Shown piece by piece: positions 10,776-22,932 of a DNA stretch of 64,000 bases. The stretch comes from Coptis chinensis (lineage: Eukaryota; Streptophyta; Magnoliopsida; Ranunculales; Ranunculaceae). Numbering within the stretch: position 1 is the stretch's first letter; each line of letters begins with the position of its first letter. The DNA is taken from the NCBI GenBank assembly GCA_015680905.1, contig CM027380.1, positions 35,518,001 through 35,582,000 on the forward strand. Direction: 5' to 3'. Under the pieces are notes generated by a model, which worked only from the letters and a program-made list of their open reading frames with translations, ran no database searches and was not told where the DNA came from. The position numbers were made by a program, and so were the translations under genes.

Positions 10776-12374
10776 ATGGCTGAATAAAGAGAGACTCCTC
10801 TCTCCGACTTTTACAAAGCCTTGAGCGATAGCCCTAAATCTTGCATCGTTCTAGCAGACCCAGTGGGGGATTTTCGAATCCCCCTAAACATATTTAATTT
10901 GTTACCCATTTTTCATGGTTTAGACCATGAAAAACCTTATCAGCACATGCGTAGGATTGAACAAGTCCTTACAACATTCCACCATCCTACGGTTGGTGCG
11001 AAACAAATTAAACTGAAGGTATTTCCCTTCACCTTAGCCGATAAGGCGGCATCTTGGTTAACTGCCCAAGCGCCTAATTCTGTGGACTCGTGGGCTAAAC
11101 TTGGTCAGCTGTTTATGGAACATTTTTACCCACCCCTAAAGATGGATGAGATGCTTTCCAAGATTCATTTCTATCGAAAAAATCCTCATGAATCATTTTC
11201 AGAGGCTTGGAATCGTTTCACCGATCTCCTTATAGAATGTCCACATCATAACCTAGCGAAAGACACGTTAGTTCGTGCCTTTTTCAAAGGACTTCTACAC
11301 CACCATAAAGAAGTCCTTGACATAATGAATGGGGGTAGTTTCCTAAGTAAAGGAGCCTCAGAGGCTAACAAATTTTTAGAAGATCAAACTAAAGCCTTGA
11401 TAATAATGGGGGAGATGATATCCCCTGCTCTACTAGTTCTGCTTCAACAGTTAAGGTCGCCGGTATGTTTGAGATGAAACCCGATCCAGAACTTTTAAAT
11501 TTAATCGAATCTCTAACTAAAAAGGTAGAGGCTATTTCTGTTCAACAAAAGTCTATCCCCATCATGAATGTCAACTCCAACCCATGTAATTTCTGTTTGA
11601 GTCCTGAGCACCCTGACTCCTATTGTCCTCTCACCTATGAACAACAACAATCAGAGTAAGATAATGTTTGCTCCATTAATAGCTATCCTATTCCTAATGC
11701 CCCATGGAGACAACATCCCAACTTTAGTTGGCAAAACAATCAACAAGTTACACCTCCAGGGTTTAATAACCAAAATGTTAGGCAAGCAAATAATTATAAC
11801 CAAGCTCCACCTAGACAAGGACAAGGTCAGGGGAATTATAATAATTATAACAACCAAAGCAAACCACGAAGGTCAAGGTCAAGGTCGGGGTAATTATAAT
11901 AGTTATAATACCAATAGAGGTATCGTTCCGGTTAACAATAATAACTATCACACCCCGCCCATAAATAATCAACGTGAGATAGTTCCAGTCGCACCACCTA
12001 TGACTACTACACCTACACAACCGGATCGTTTTGACACCTTTATACAGGTTACCCAACAAATTTTCCAATCAATGACTCAATCGAACCAACAGATCTTACA
12101 ATCCATAAATCAGGGCATACAACAGTTAGCCCAAGAGAAAGCCCAACCAAAAGGCGTGTTTCCAGGCCAAGCAATATCAAACCCTAAAATAGCAAACACA
12201 TCCTTTAAGGTAAACAGTAATACTAGTACGGAAACTACAATCGTAGGTGAGCTAAATGCCATCACCACTCTCCGTTCTGATAAAGTGGTTGATAACAAAG
12301 TAACTATGCCTATAGTTATCCCACCAGTAGTCCCTACACCAGATATCGAACTAGATACCGAAATAGAAACTTAA
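10776..12374 (+). pseudogene. gag: gag of unit A
   Basis: The capsid/nucleocapsid gene starts at the ATG at 10776, aligned with the intact start of C's gag at 53302. The fourth codon is TAA (10785-10787), so translation would stop at once. Downstream are the plant gag capsid region (SCIVLADPVGDFRIP, the HGLDHEKPYQHMRRIEQVL block, FYPP, ESFSEAWNRFTDLL) and a CCHC zinc knuckle, CNFCLSPEHPDSYC, near 11578-11620. A Gln/Asn/Gly/Tyr-rich nucleic-acid-binding region follows (11640-12110), with repeated NYNNYNNQ-like stretches. Frame changes near 11410, 11640 and 11880 split it into three open segments. A stop at 12372-12374 separates it from the protease part. Expected role: forms the cytoplasmic particle and packages RNA. 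Inactive as it stands. Confidence 0.85.
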
Positions 12375-12429
12375 GAGCCTACCACTGTAGAGGTACCAGT
12401 TAAACCACAACCTAAGAAATAGATACCCA

Positions 12430-13556
12430 AGGTTAGACATCCAGTTGAGCCATATGCTAAATATAGAGAGAAACCACCGTTTCCCCATAAATTAGCCATG
12501 CTAACCAGGGATACAAACTTTGAGGAGATTAGGAACGTTTTAAAAAATCTAACGATAAACCTTCCTTTTCTCGAGGCTATTAAAAAGCTACCTAACCACG
12601 CTAAGTTTCTTAAGGAGTCAGGCACTACTAGGCGCAAAAGACCAACATACCTAAAGACGCTTTCTAACCTGAGCGGTTCCCAACTTTATCGAAAAATAAT
12701 GGAATTGTTAAGTAGAAGGACCCCGTCGATCCCCATAAAATGCACCTTAGGAGAATCCCACACGGGCGACCGCTTTATTAGACACGGGCGAAGTGTTAAC
12801 TTATTACCGTTTTATTTGTATAAACAAATAGGTCTACAAGAAATGCAACCTACAAAAATGGCGTTGCGGTTAGCGGACGTGTCTATAAAGTATCCTAAGG
12901 GTGTAGTGGAAAACGTGCTTGTTAAGGTTCGAGGATTTCTACTATCCTACAGATTTTTTGTTATCCTCGATACGAGAAGTCGCTAACGACTCACGTACCA
13001 ATCATCTTAGAAGCCCTTCTTGGCAACCTGCCAATGCGCTTATAAATTGCCATGATGGTAAGATGTCTTTATCTTTTGGCCATCATTCTGTTGAGGTAAA
13101 TGTTTTTAAAATGATGAAACAGTTACCAGAATCGTCTATAGATGGGGAGGTTAGCATGATTGAGAGCTTAGCTCAATATTATTTTAACAACACGTTTCCC
13201 AAAAACCATATGTATAAATTCCTTTCTTTTAGAACTTCAGATTTTGTAAATGACTCCTACTTAGAGGAAGTTAACACCATCCTTGAGTCCACACCAATTG
13301 TAGACCCTTCGGTTGCTCCATATACTGAGTATGAAGACTTGCTACCTAAGCAAGTATTCATTACGCAAGATGAGAACCCTGACGAAACATCTATTGACTT
13401 TCCTTCCACCCCGGTGGTTAAACCTCTTCCCCCGGAGTTAAAATATATTCAACTTGATCTGGATGGTAGTCATCCGGTAATTATATATTTTATGTTATCT
13501 AAGGATGAAGAGACACGTTTAATCAGGGTGATTAGGGAACATCGGTCTGCGAGTGG
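12430..13556 (+). pseudogene. Protease and linker region of unit A
   Basis: Homologous to the Athila aspartic protease region (ILGRPFLATANALINCRDG-type block preserved in D; here degraded near 13000-13050). The catalytic motif is broken. At 12784-12800 the sequence codes for the DTG start but one base is missing directly after it, so the frame reads RHGRSVNLLPF. An earlier frameshift near 12640 puts the upstream part in that same wrong frame. The linker towards RT (13140-13550) keeps an acidic stretch (SIDFPSTPVVKPLPPELKY) typical of Athila pol. Role in an active element: cleaves the gag-pol polyprotein. Not functional here. Confidence 0.8.
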
Positions 13557-14851
13557 TTGGTCCCTAATGTTTGCACTCATCGTATCCATTTGGAGGATAA
13601 CGCGAAGACTTTTCGCGAACCTCAGCGTCGCTTGAACCCTGCCATGAAAGAGGTGGTTAGGAAAGAAGTCTTACGATTACTCGATGCGGGTATCATATAC
13701 CCAATCTCCGATAGCGAATGGGTAAGTCCCATTCATGTAGTTCCTAAGAAATCGGGGGTTACCATGGTACGTAAGGGTGACTATGTTTTCACACAAGGTC
13801 CTATGAAATGGAGAATCTGTATTGATTACAGACGTTTAAATGCTATGACACGAAAGGATCACTTTCCTTTACCTTTTATAGATCAGATGCTCGAACGTCT
13901 AGCTGGTCATGCTTTTTATTGTTTTCTGGATGGCTACTCTGGCTATTTTCAGATTATTATTGATATTGATGACCACGAAAAGACTATATTCACGTGTCCC
14001 TTTGTAACGTATGCCTATAAACGAATGCCTTTTTGCCTTTGTAATGCTCCTGGCACCTTCCAGCGGTGTATGCTTCATATATTTAGTGACATGGTAGAGC
14101 GCTTTATGGAAGTTTTCATGGATGATTTTTCTATCTGTGGAGACTCCTTCACAGATTGCTTGTCTAACCTGTCTAAGGTTTTGACACAGTGTGAAGAAAA
14201 GAGCCTCATTTTAAATTGGGAAAAATGTCATTTCATGGTTAAAAAGGGCATAGTACTAGGTCACATTGTATCTAGTGATGGCATCGAAGTAGATAAAGCC
14301 AAACTAGATAAGATAACGACTCTAGCTATACCACGGACTGTCTGTGATATTAGAGCCTTTCTAGGCCATGCAGGTTTTTATAGGCGCTTTATTAAAGATT
14401 TCTCGAAAATAGCTAGGCCTTTAACTAATCTACTTTTAAAGGATGCCATCTTTGATTTTAATTTTAACTTTAAGCAGGCTTTTGAAACTTTGAAAGCCGC
14501 CCTAACCTCTGCACTAATTATACAGCCTCCCGATTGGTCTAAACCTTTCGAACTCATGTGTGATGCTAGTGATTATGCGGTTGGTGCTGTCTTGGGACAG
14601 AAACTAGATAATAAGTCCACTGTTATTTATTATGCTAGTAAAACCTTAAACGATGCTCAGCGGAATTATACAACGACTGAAAAAGAATTCTTAGCTATCA
14701 TTTATGCTTTAGATAAGTTTCGTCCTTATTTGGTTGGTTCTAAAACTTTAGTTTACACGGACCATGCAGCCCTTAGGTACCTTCTTGCAAAGAAGGATGC
14801 TAAGCAGAGATTAATCCGATGGATTCTTCTCCTACAAGAGTTCACATTATA
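13557..14851 (+). pseudogene. Reverse transcriptase and RNase H of unit A
   Basis: A long uninterrupted frame of about 430 residues, the best preserved catalytic part in the window. RT blocks in order: [77 protein letters not shown] and the catalytic FMDD (in [14 protein letters not shown]). RNase H follows with the first Asp in [16 protein letters not shown], Glu in [14 protein letters not shown] and Asp in [12 protein letters not shown]. The N-terminal join to the protease frame is shifted near 13556, so the visible start is not a true start. A stop after about 14850 separates it from the integrase. Function: copies element RNA to DNA in cytoplasmic particles. Lineage: Ty3/gypsy, Athila. 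Confidence 0.9.
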
Positions 14852-16278
14852 AATAAAGGACAAAAAGGGGTCGAAAACGTAGTTGCCGACCACTTATCTA
14901 GACTTACAAACGACGATGATAATGATTCTGAGTCCATACCGGACTCTTTTCCTGATGAGCATCTGTATGCTATTTTTTCAGCACCTTGGTATGCTGACAT
15001 TGTAAATTATTTAGCGGCTAATGTTATTCCTTATAATTGGTCAAGAAATGAACGTAAGAAGTTCTTGGCCAGAGTTAAGTTATACTACTGGGATGAGCCC
15101 TACCTTTTTAAGTATTGTGCAGATCAAATTATTTGTCGTTGTATTCCCTAATGGGAATATAATGAAGTTCTATCGTTCTGCCATGACAAAGAGTGTGGTG
15201 CCCATTTTAGTGGAATGAAAACAACCGCTAAAGTTCTTCAATGTGGATTTTATTGGCCTACCCTTTTTAATGATGCCAAAGTGCATTGCAAGACGTGTAT
15301 TCGTTGCCAACAACTTGGGCGAATCACGAAGCGTAATATGATGCCATTAAACCCAATCATGCTAGTAGAAATTTTTGACGTTTGGGGCATTGATTTCATG
15401 GGTCCCTTCCCTATTTCCCACGGTTTCATTTATATTCTAGTTGTCGTGGACTACGTGTCTAAATGGATAGAGGCCATGGCTTGCCGTAGCAATGACCATA
15501 AGACAGTGGTATTTTTTATTAAGGAGTACATTTTCTGTCATTTTGACATTCCTAAAGCCATCATTAGTGATGGTGGAACACATTTTTGCAACAGAGTTGT
15601 TGCATCTCTAGTGAAAAAGTATAGAGTTACACACAAGGTAGCAACTCCTTATCATCTACAAACTAGCGGACAAGTGGAAGTTTCTAATAGGGAAATCAAA
15701 AAGATTTTATAAACAATTGTAAATCCTGATAGGAAAGACTGGTCGCAGCGTCTATCGGATGCCTTATGGGCGTATAGGACAGCTTTCAAAACTCCTATAG
15801 GTATGTCTCCCTTTAGACTTGTATTTGGGAAACCTTGTCATTTGCCCGTTGAATTAGAGCACTGTGCTCTGTGGGCTATAAAAAGCCTTAACTTCAATAT
15901 TGATGAGGCGGGTGTCAAACGCAAGTTGCAATTGAATGAGCTTGAGAAAATCTGTAGCGATTCTTACGATCTCGTGAAGGATTATAAAGCTAACATGAAA
16001 CGTGTTCATGATAAACAAATCTTGCGCAAAGAGTTTGTGGTTGGTCAAAAGGTCTTGCTTTACAACTCCCGTCTACATATTTTCCTAGAGAAACTAAAAA
16101 CCCGTTAGTCTGGTCCTTTTCTGGTTACTGAAGTCACCCCTTACGGGGCAATCACCTTGGTAAATCCCAAGGACAACAGTACCTTTCTAGTCAATGGCCA
16201 ACGGTTAAAACATTTTCACGAGCTTTTGTCCCCTGATGTAGAGGAAGTCTTGTTACAGGATCCCATCTATGAGGACTG
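14852..16278 (+). pseudogene. Integrase of unit A
   Basis: Continues from RNase H with a frameshift near 14850 and TAA stops at 15149-15151 and 15710-15712, plus another at 16106-16108. The zinc-binding HHCC region is centred on [13 protein letters not shown] and [11 protein letters not shown] (15170-15320). The catalytic core shows Asp in [12 protein letters not shown], Asp in [11 protein letters not shown] and Glu in [13 protein letters not shown], so the D,D-35-E residues are present. A C-terminal part (15803-16278) includes the [18 protein letters not shown] block common to Athila/Tat integrases and ends DPIYED. No chromodomain is visible. Role in an active element: inserts the DNA copy into the chromosome. 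Broken here. Confidence 0.88.
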
Positions 16279-17336
16279 ACCTTTGTCATTTGGTGTACTT
16301 CCTTTCACTTCCATATAGTGGTAAGTTCACCATTCAGGTAACCGGGCCCTCCCTATGGAGTGTGTGGCTGTAAGTACTGGATCCTAAGTCCACGTTTCAC
16401 ATAATTCACGTTTTCCACTTTTGCATGTTTTCTCGGTGTTTGAGTCATGTTCCTCTATGGAATGAATTATGTATTTATTGTTTTTCGTTTTTCTTATAAT
16501 AAACTAATAATAAAAAATAATAATAAAAAATAAAAAAAATAAAAATTCTAAAATCATAGAAATAGCAATGAATCTGACTTTAAACGACCCACGTTTAAAA
16601 CAAATTTTGTGTTTAAAAATTTGTTTGGGGGTGGGCAGTCGGTCTTTCCATCCGGATTGCTCGAACTTTCCATTTGTGTTGCTTAGGCCCATTAGTCGTA
16701 GTTCATTCGGGTTGACATTATCTATAACTTAGATTTCCTTCGTTCGCATAACTTACGTCACACACGCACTTCGAGACGTTTTTTCACCTTTTTATACGTC
16801 ACCCATGGTTGGAATTGAGTGTTTTATGGATCATTGGATTAGAAATTCTTTACTGATCATTTCCATAACTCATTCGCCAAAATCGGACCAGTAACAAAGC
16901 GGCAAATTGAATTTGAAATTGCGCGAAATATCGAAAAAATTCGAATTGGGCTTGGGCCCAACTCACGCGCACCGGCAGCGCACCTGCGCCCCTTTGTTTC
17001 CACCAACAGTCATGTTTCCTTTTCCATCCCGCCAGTTAACAAGGTTTAAAGGAAACCTAACAACCAAAAATAAAAAATAAAAACTAAATAAAAAAAAATA
17101 AAAAATAAAAATAATAAAAAAAGAGAAAAACAAACACCTATTTACACCACGCCCATTGTTAACCACCAGCCCGAGTTCTCTCAAACAAATTTACCAAACC
17201 ACCGAAAACAGCCGTCAATTCAAGCTTCCAACCTGCCACCGTACCCACCATCGCCACCACCATTATTTTTAGTTGTTTTTCATCAAACTCGCCTCCTCCA
17301 CCGTCCACAAAACCATTGTTTGTTTCAAAAACTTCA
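16279..17336 (+). other. Spacer between pol and aORF1 in unit A
   Basis: About 1 kb without a supported gene. It holds a G-rich polypurine-like module (TTGTTTGGGGGTGG, 16621-16634), the phrase CAGCGCACCTGCGCCC near 16977-16992, and A-rich low-complexity stretches (16500-16550, 17070-17130). The same layout is found in D at 40194-41335. Confidence 0.6.
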
Positions 17337-18208
17337 ATGGCGCTACGACGAAGAATTTTGCCGGAGCACGCATTTGCTGCCGACCGCTTCGCGCCATTTT
17401 ACGACGCGGAGATGATTAGGAGGGATTCGAACGGACTATGGTACTCGACTGAGGAGTTCTATCACTATGATTTGGTAGAACAGTTTTATAAGAAGCGAGA
17501 ATTGGAGGGGGATAGGATTTTCATTAAGGTAGCAGGAACGAGGAGGGAAGTAACGAGACAGTTGTTGGTCGAAATTTGTTAGGCGTTACGCCTGGAAGCA
17601 ACCTAGAAGCCACCATTCAGGAATCGCAGTATACTGGAGTTCCTGCTTTGATGAAAGATACTGTCGTGGAGGGTGAATACAATACGAGTTCTCATTGCAT
17701 CCGCTAGTCAAGTCTGAGAACCAACCAACTGACTGTAGCTCAGTGGATTGGTAGGAACGTCCTCGGGAAAGAAAAAGTCAGCAATATCGGTCTGCATTGT
17801 CTGCACGTTCTCTGGATTTTGCAAACGAATAAGTATAATTTCTGCATCCTCAATTTAATTTTTAATGTGATTAGAGGAGTGGGAAAGAGCATTGCGCCTC
17901 TTCCCGTATTGATCACTAAGATCATGCTCACATTTAGAGCTGTCGCAAAATTTGCTCCTATTAAGATCAAATTGCATTCTAATGCAAGTATTTATACGGA
18001 TTGCATCCAAGAGACTTGGCCGTTGTCTAAGATGGAAGCACAGCGCTTGTTCCGAATAGAGATGCTACGACGCATGCCACCCTTGGAGGATTCTATTTCA
18101 GCCGAGTCTGAGAGGCATGAGCGTCGTCGCCGAAGGACAGATGGCTCAAGCCATTCTTCATCCCAGGACCAATCTCCATCTCAAGGTCCATCTTCATCAC
18201 ATGGCTAG
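17337..18208 (+). pseudogene. aORF1 of unit A, post-pol Athila ORF of unknown function
   Basis: Starts at an ATG at 17337 (MALRRRILPEHAFAADRF), aligned with D's aORF1 at 41336. It is open to a TAG at 17580-17582, then resumes in another frame from about 17820 to a stop at 18208. Shared blocks with D are LWYSTEEFYHYDLVEQFY, IRGVGKSIAPLPVLITKIML and a charged C-terminus (RRMPPLEDS, then Ser/Gln-rich SSSHG end). It lies where Athila elements carry their env-like or 'ORF1' reading frames. I see no signal peptide or clear transmembrane segment, so an envelope role is not supported by this copy. Function unknown. Confidence 0.6.
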
Positions 18209-19017
18209 GTGTTCACCATCAGTTTGTGTTCGCTGTTATTTCATTGTTTTTATTGTTTTATTAGTTGGATTTTAATTCAGTTGTTAAATTTAAATATTAA
18301 TGTGTTTGTTTTATGTTGTTTGGATTTAATTTTTTTTTAATATAATTGGTTATTTTCGAATTGTGCGTGTTTTTATCATTAATCCCACATTCCCGAATTG
18401 TTTGGGGGTGGTAATATTTATATCGAGCATAATTCGTTATATGATCAACTTCTGTAAAGTTGCCTTGGAGTAAAGGTTGAGAATTTCGCCGATATCGGCA
18501 TATCTATGATTATGTGTGGTGGTAGCATGAAATCTAGGAGAGTTTAGAAGTTACTATTATAAATCCAGTATAAAAGATACCAGGGTTGTTATAAAATCAA
18601 AAATATGGTTTGTTTCCGTTTTCGGGTTTGGAAATTTTCTATTTTCGGAAATTGCCTTAAACAATTTGGCAACTTGCTGATTCGTTTTGGAAGCTCAGAA
18701 CCTATTTGAACTTCCTTCATTCTACACTCACAACCCACAGTACACCCCCACCATCATCTCTCACCTTTCACTCCAAGCTTTTCCTTCTTTTTCTTTTGTA
18801 AACTTCCTGGCTGCGGCACTTACGAGCACTGCGCCCTAGACAATTGTCGAAAATTTTACTCGAGCGCATTTCTACGCCCAAGTTGAGCGACTTCTACTAA
18901 ACACTGTAAAATCCAAAACTCCCGAGCGCACTGCAACCGCCCTTCAGAACACGAAAAATTTCCAATTTTCTGAGGGTTGTTCCAGGATTTTTGGAGCTGT
19001 TCCAAAGAGTAGTTGAG
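18209..19017 (+). promoter_or_regulatory. aORF1-aORF2 spacer and leader (degraded internal promoter)
   Basis: Contains a polypurine-like module (18398-18411) and then a position equivalent to the TATA box of the other copies, here altered to CCTATTTGAAC (18701-18711). Next come ATTCTACACTCACAACC (a likely start region) and GC-rich GAGCGC-type motifs with AAACACTGTAA (18823-18950), just ahead of the aORF2 ATG at 19018. Intact boxes are seen at 34501-34509 and 42978-42986. Confidence 0.5.
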
Positions 19018-19341
19018 ATGACATCTCTTATAGTCATACCTGAACAGTCTTTCGAAGACGTGTTGGAAACCGAGACCTATGGACATTGGTTCCGAAACAG
19101 GATCCTGCAGTTAGGATGGTGCCATCTACTGGTAAGTGATAACGATTCATATTCAGCACAGCTTACTGCTTATTTCTACGACGACATTAGTTTCTATTGC
19201 AATCAGGATGGAGAACAAGAATTCTCCATCGTAGTCGATTACACGACACTAGAATTCAATAAATATGTTGTAGCTTTAGTTTTGGGATTACCAATACCTG
19301 ATCCTGTTCACACATGGGGATATATGACCGATAGTGCATAC
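19018..19341 (+). pseudogene. aORF2 of unit A, 5' part (first copy), split by element B
   Basis: ATG at 19018 (MTSLIVIPEQSFEDVLETET). About 108 residues are open up to the insertion point of B. Blocks shared with D and the second A copy are PEQSFEDV, YGHWFRNRI, FSIVVDYTTLEFNKYVVALVLGLP and WGYM. The frame resumes at 28612 after B, within one target duplication. I do not recognise a catalytic motif. It is one of the two post-pol ORFs typical of Athila-like elements. Confidence 0.65.
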
Positions 19342-20973
19342 TGACCAGCCTCTTTTTGTGTGTGTAGATGAGATGAATGATGTAGATAGATGATGGTCAT
19401 TGAACAAAATAGAAGCGTATCAAAACCTAATTATCCCCCAATAAGTAAAGGATGAGTAGGGTATCGTTCCACTTTTAAGTGTATGTTATGTGAAGGACAA
19501 GACTGGAAAGGGGGTTTAAGGGATTAAAAACTATGATTATAGAGATTTAGATTCTAATGCTAAACTAAACTAAATTAACTAAACTATTGGGAATTTATAA
19601 GAGAGGGAATTCAAGATATTAGAATCCACCAATACTTTTAATCTATGACCTTCTGCTTCATGGTTGTTCTTACAAGTAGACTAAAATTAGGCAATCGAGC
19701 AAGTGCCGATGCCCTCTTGGACAAAACATCATTAACAATTAACTCTACTTAAGGTTGTTCCTATGTTTATGCTATTAATATCTTCTTTCCTTTTATGTAA
19801 GCTAGGGCAGCCATTCAATGTATTACCAAGAGCAACATCAAGGAGTACTTCCTAATAGGGTGGCCATTCAATGAATCACCACTTAAGGCAAACACAAAGA
19901 ATACTTCCCCTAGGCAGCCACTCCCTGAGCTACCCCTTCTAAGGCAACACAAAGAATACTTCCCTAACTCTAAAGAACTATACTACTAGAAGAAAAGTAA
20001 AGAACACTAGCATGATATTAATATTGCAAAACATAAACCCTATTCTATACTTCCATCCCCTGGTGTGAGCAATGGAACTAATAACTAAAAACATAAAGAA
20101 CTAACCTGATTGAAGAACACCATGAACCAGAAAAATCATTAAACCTTAAGCATTGGCTTCATCTCCTCCCTTGAAGGAGAAGATTAACCTTCCATAAAAA
20201 AGGAAGAACACGAAGAATGAGAAGAAGAAGAGTCGAAGAACATAAGACTAGAAAGACTAATTTATTAAGACTCAGCTAGTTAAAACCGATATTTTATTAT
20301 TAATCTCTCTCTGCCTCAAGTTCTAAAGACAAGAATATAAGTGAATTGGCCCCCTACATGAGGCACTTAGGTCCTCTATTTATAGGGGTTACAATGAGCT
20401 CTAGAAGCATTCCAAACCGTCATTTGTTTCCTAATACAAATAGACTTCTTCCAGAGTCCAACTTCATCTCCAAAACTTAGAATGAATTGGCTACAATGTC
20501 GATTCATGCGTCTGGACGCACTATTCATGCGTCCCAGACTTAATCAATGCGTCTGGATGCTCGATCTATGCGTCCCAAACGCATGGGTCGCGTCTGGACG
20601 CACGATAGTCGCGTCTCAAACGCGAGACTCTATTTTTCCACCTTTGGTCTATTTTTCTTTCCTCTTTTGCGGGTTTTGGTCCAAGCAACGAATCCTTTGG
20701 CCTTGGGGTTCCAATTAGGCTTTAAAATAGGTCCAAGTCGCATCTTTAATAGCTTCAATTCCTTGGCCTTCTCCATGATTGTCCACGGGCTTCCCATGTA
20801 ATCCTTAATGCTCCGAATTGCTCAATTTTATCTCTTTTTCTCTAATATTCTACAAAACTCTCTTTTTCACCTGTAGAATCTTAAAACATAACTTACAAAC
20901 ACTATTAGTCCACTAAGATGGCTAAACAAGAGGCATAATCGAGGGTTAAATTGCACTTTTTGAGCACTTATCA
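19342..20973 (-). repeat. 3' LTR of element B
   Basis: 1632 bp, pairing with 26997-28611. It includes a CpG-rich cluster (20500-20630) of GCGTCTGGACGC-type near-palindromes in otherwise AT-rich sequence, and a purine-rich GAAGAAGAAGAG stretch near 20220. Confidence 0.9.
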
Positions 20974-22726
20974 AAACTCCCAACTAGCCTTTTGCTAGTC
21001 TCTTAGCAAATAAGATAAAAAAAATAGATAAGTGATCAAAATTACATCCTAAAAAATAAAATCCTAACTCACTTTCGCAGGCATCGCGATTGCATTTACC
21101 ATATGCAACAAGGCTTTAAACCTTTAAGTTCCCCAAAAAGGACGAGTTATAGTCTCGTGAGGGTTTTCAGGTGATATACCCACAAAATAAATCAATAGCA
21201 TGTTCAAGAATAATGGCATTTTTCAGAGAGGGAAATTCCTTACCCACTTAGTGCTTACTCCAACAGACGGTCTCCATTGCTGTCTACATTGCTGCAAAGA
21301 CTCATAGATTATGATGGGAGATAGTAATAATTGACAAAATTCTCAATCAAGGCTTATGTGTGTACTTAGTCAATCTCCTATACTCTCCTATCCAATAAAC
21401 GGAATCCCTAGTTTACCTTTAGACAGATAATCTCGACTTTCAATCCTCACCGGACATACTCTCAGAAAAAAATCTCTCAGAAGATGGTCTACTATTTTAC
21501 CTCATGTATGTGGGGAAAAGAATAATGCATACGAACATCCCACATACTACCTTGGAAAATAGACTTCTGAATAAAAGTAGTCTCATAGAAAGAATGTCAA
21601 TCACATATGAAGTCTCGGGTCCTTCACTTTAGCATCCTCTCACCTATTCTAGACTTTGTACCATACTGTAGTGATAAGTCATGGGTTATAACTTGGCTTG
21701 GGTATTGGTTTATGAAGGAAAGGTAAAAATAATTCTAAGGTTGTTTCTGAAAAACACTAAGGGTTGCTTCATTCTTTGGAAGATTTCTTTAAATTCTATA
21801 TTGCAGAGAAAGTTCTTTCTTTGTCTTAGCTTTTCCATCCATTCTGTTAACACATTTTTTTTTTTTTTTTTTTTTAGCTTAGTGGTATATCCTTGATTAG
21901 TATTGGATATGCTTGTTTTCCACTAGCTTCTTTCACTTTGAACAGAATGATGGACTTCATTGTATCTCTCTGATATTTCCTTGTAATCTTCCTTTTGTGG
22001 TCTTTCTTCCTCTTTGTGCCCCTCGTATTCTCAGAAACATATAGGTATGGCTGATAAAGATTTTGGCTATACTCCTTGTCTGGAGTTAAGTGACGGGTAA
22101 AGGGTTTTATGAAAGAAAATAGCTTATTGTAAGGCTCAAAAGGGTTTAACATGATGGTCCTACTAGGTGGGATAAAGGCTGAATGGGTTCACTACTTGAC
22201 TTATCAGTATGATACTCTGTTTCGAATAGACTACAAGACCTAATGGCTATCTCTCCAGTTGATGTCACTTCGTAATTAACCAAATCAACGAATAATGAGA
22301 CTATATTATAACGACATAAAGAACTGAAAGATGTTGAGTCACTAAGACTCATATTTTTTATAAGAACTCTCTAAAGAATGGGTATAAAGCTCAAGTCTCA
22401 CGGGCTAAGTCTAAAAATTCTACTTCTAGTTTACTAGGGGTTTAAATTACTCTTCTAGCAAAAGTACACAAAACTGATCAAGAAACAAATTTTTAGGTCT
22501 TTTTACGTCAGATCCCCAAGACATAAAGTGAGTCTTTTAAAGTCAGATCCTCAAGACTTTTGAGTCCTTTATAGTCAGATCCTCAAGACTAGTACTCCCA
22601 CCCACTAGGTTCCACTTTGTAGGAATTCTTCTGATCTCTCTCAGCATGTGATTGACAAAAGTATACATTGTACCAACAATTTTCTCTTAATGGTCAGAAC
22701 CCGGGACAAGTTTCAAATTGCAATTC
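20974..22726 (-). other. Non-coding 3' part of element B
   Basis: No recognised protein. The few open frames here have no domain. It contains a T run (21857-21876) and a short tandem repeat (22507-22588). The bases next to the LTR read TTGGGAGTTT on the minus strand, a plausible but weak polypurine tract (20974-20985). The RNase H and integrase expected here are absent. Confidence 0.6.
22507..22588. repeat. Short tandem repeat in element B
   Basis: Three copies of GTCAGATCC(C/T)CAAGAC start at 22507, 22542 and 22573, separated by AGTCTTTTAAA-like filler, giving a unit of roughly 31-35 bp. No matching array was noticed elsewhere in the window. Confidence 0.6.
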
Positions 22727-22932
22727 TTACAAAGAACCTAGCTTTACGACTCTCCTCTTATGTGCAAATGGACTTTTACCGAACCATACATGAGCCATAG
22801 AAATAATCTTCCTTTGAAGGTCAACAGGGAGTAAATCCCATAAACTAACAGGTGGGGAATACTTAGGTTTCCATCTTAAAACTGATCTTTCGACAACATG
22901 CTTACTTCCTGTAGACCTTTTCGCTCGATCTA
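22727..22932 (-). pseudogene. Unrecognised short reading frame after the RT deletion in element B
   Basis: A minus-strand frame running to a stop at 22727 includes LWDLLPVDLQRKIISMAHVWFG. It follows the point where the RT frame breaks off. It may be a remnant of a post-pol ORF brought next to RT by deletion. No family recognised. Confidence 0.35.

Noticed and set aside
12784..12800. Programmed frameshift at the protease active site in A (and at 39049-39066 in D)
   Set aside because: Both lack one base after the DTG codons, but A's upstream frame is also shifted and D has other breaks, so simple decay is more likely than a recoding site.
17337..19341. Calling aORF1 or aORF2 a viral-type envelope gene
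   Set aside because: No signal peptide, fusion segment or clear membrane anchor is visible. Position alone suggests env-like, which is not enough.
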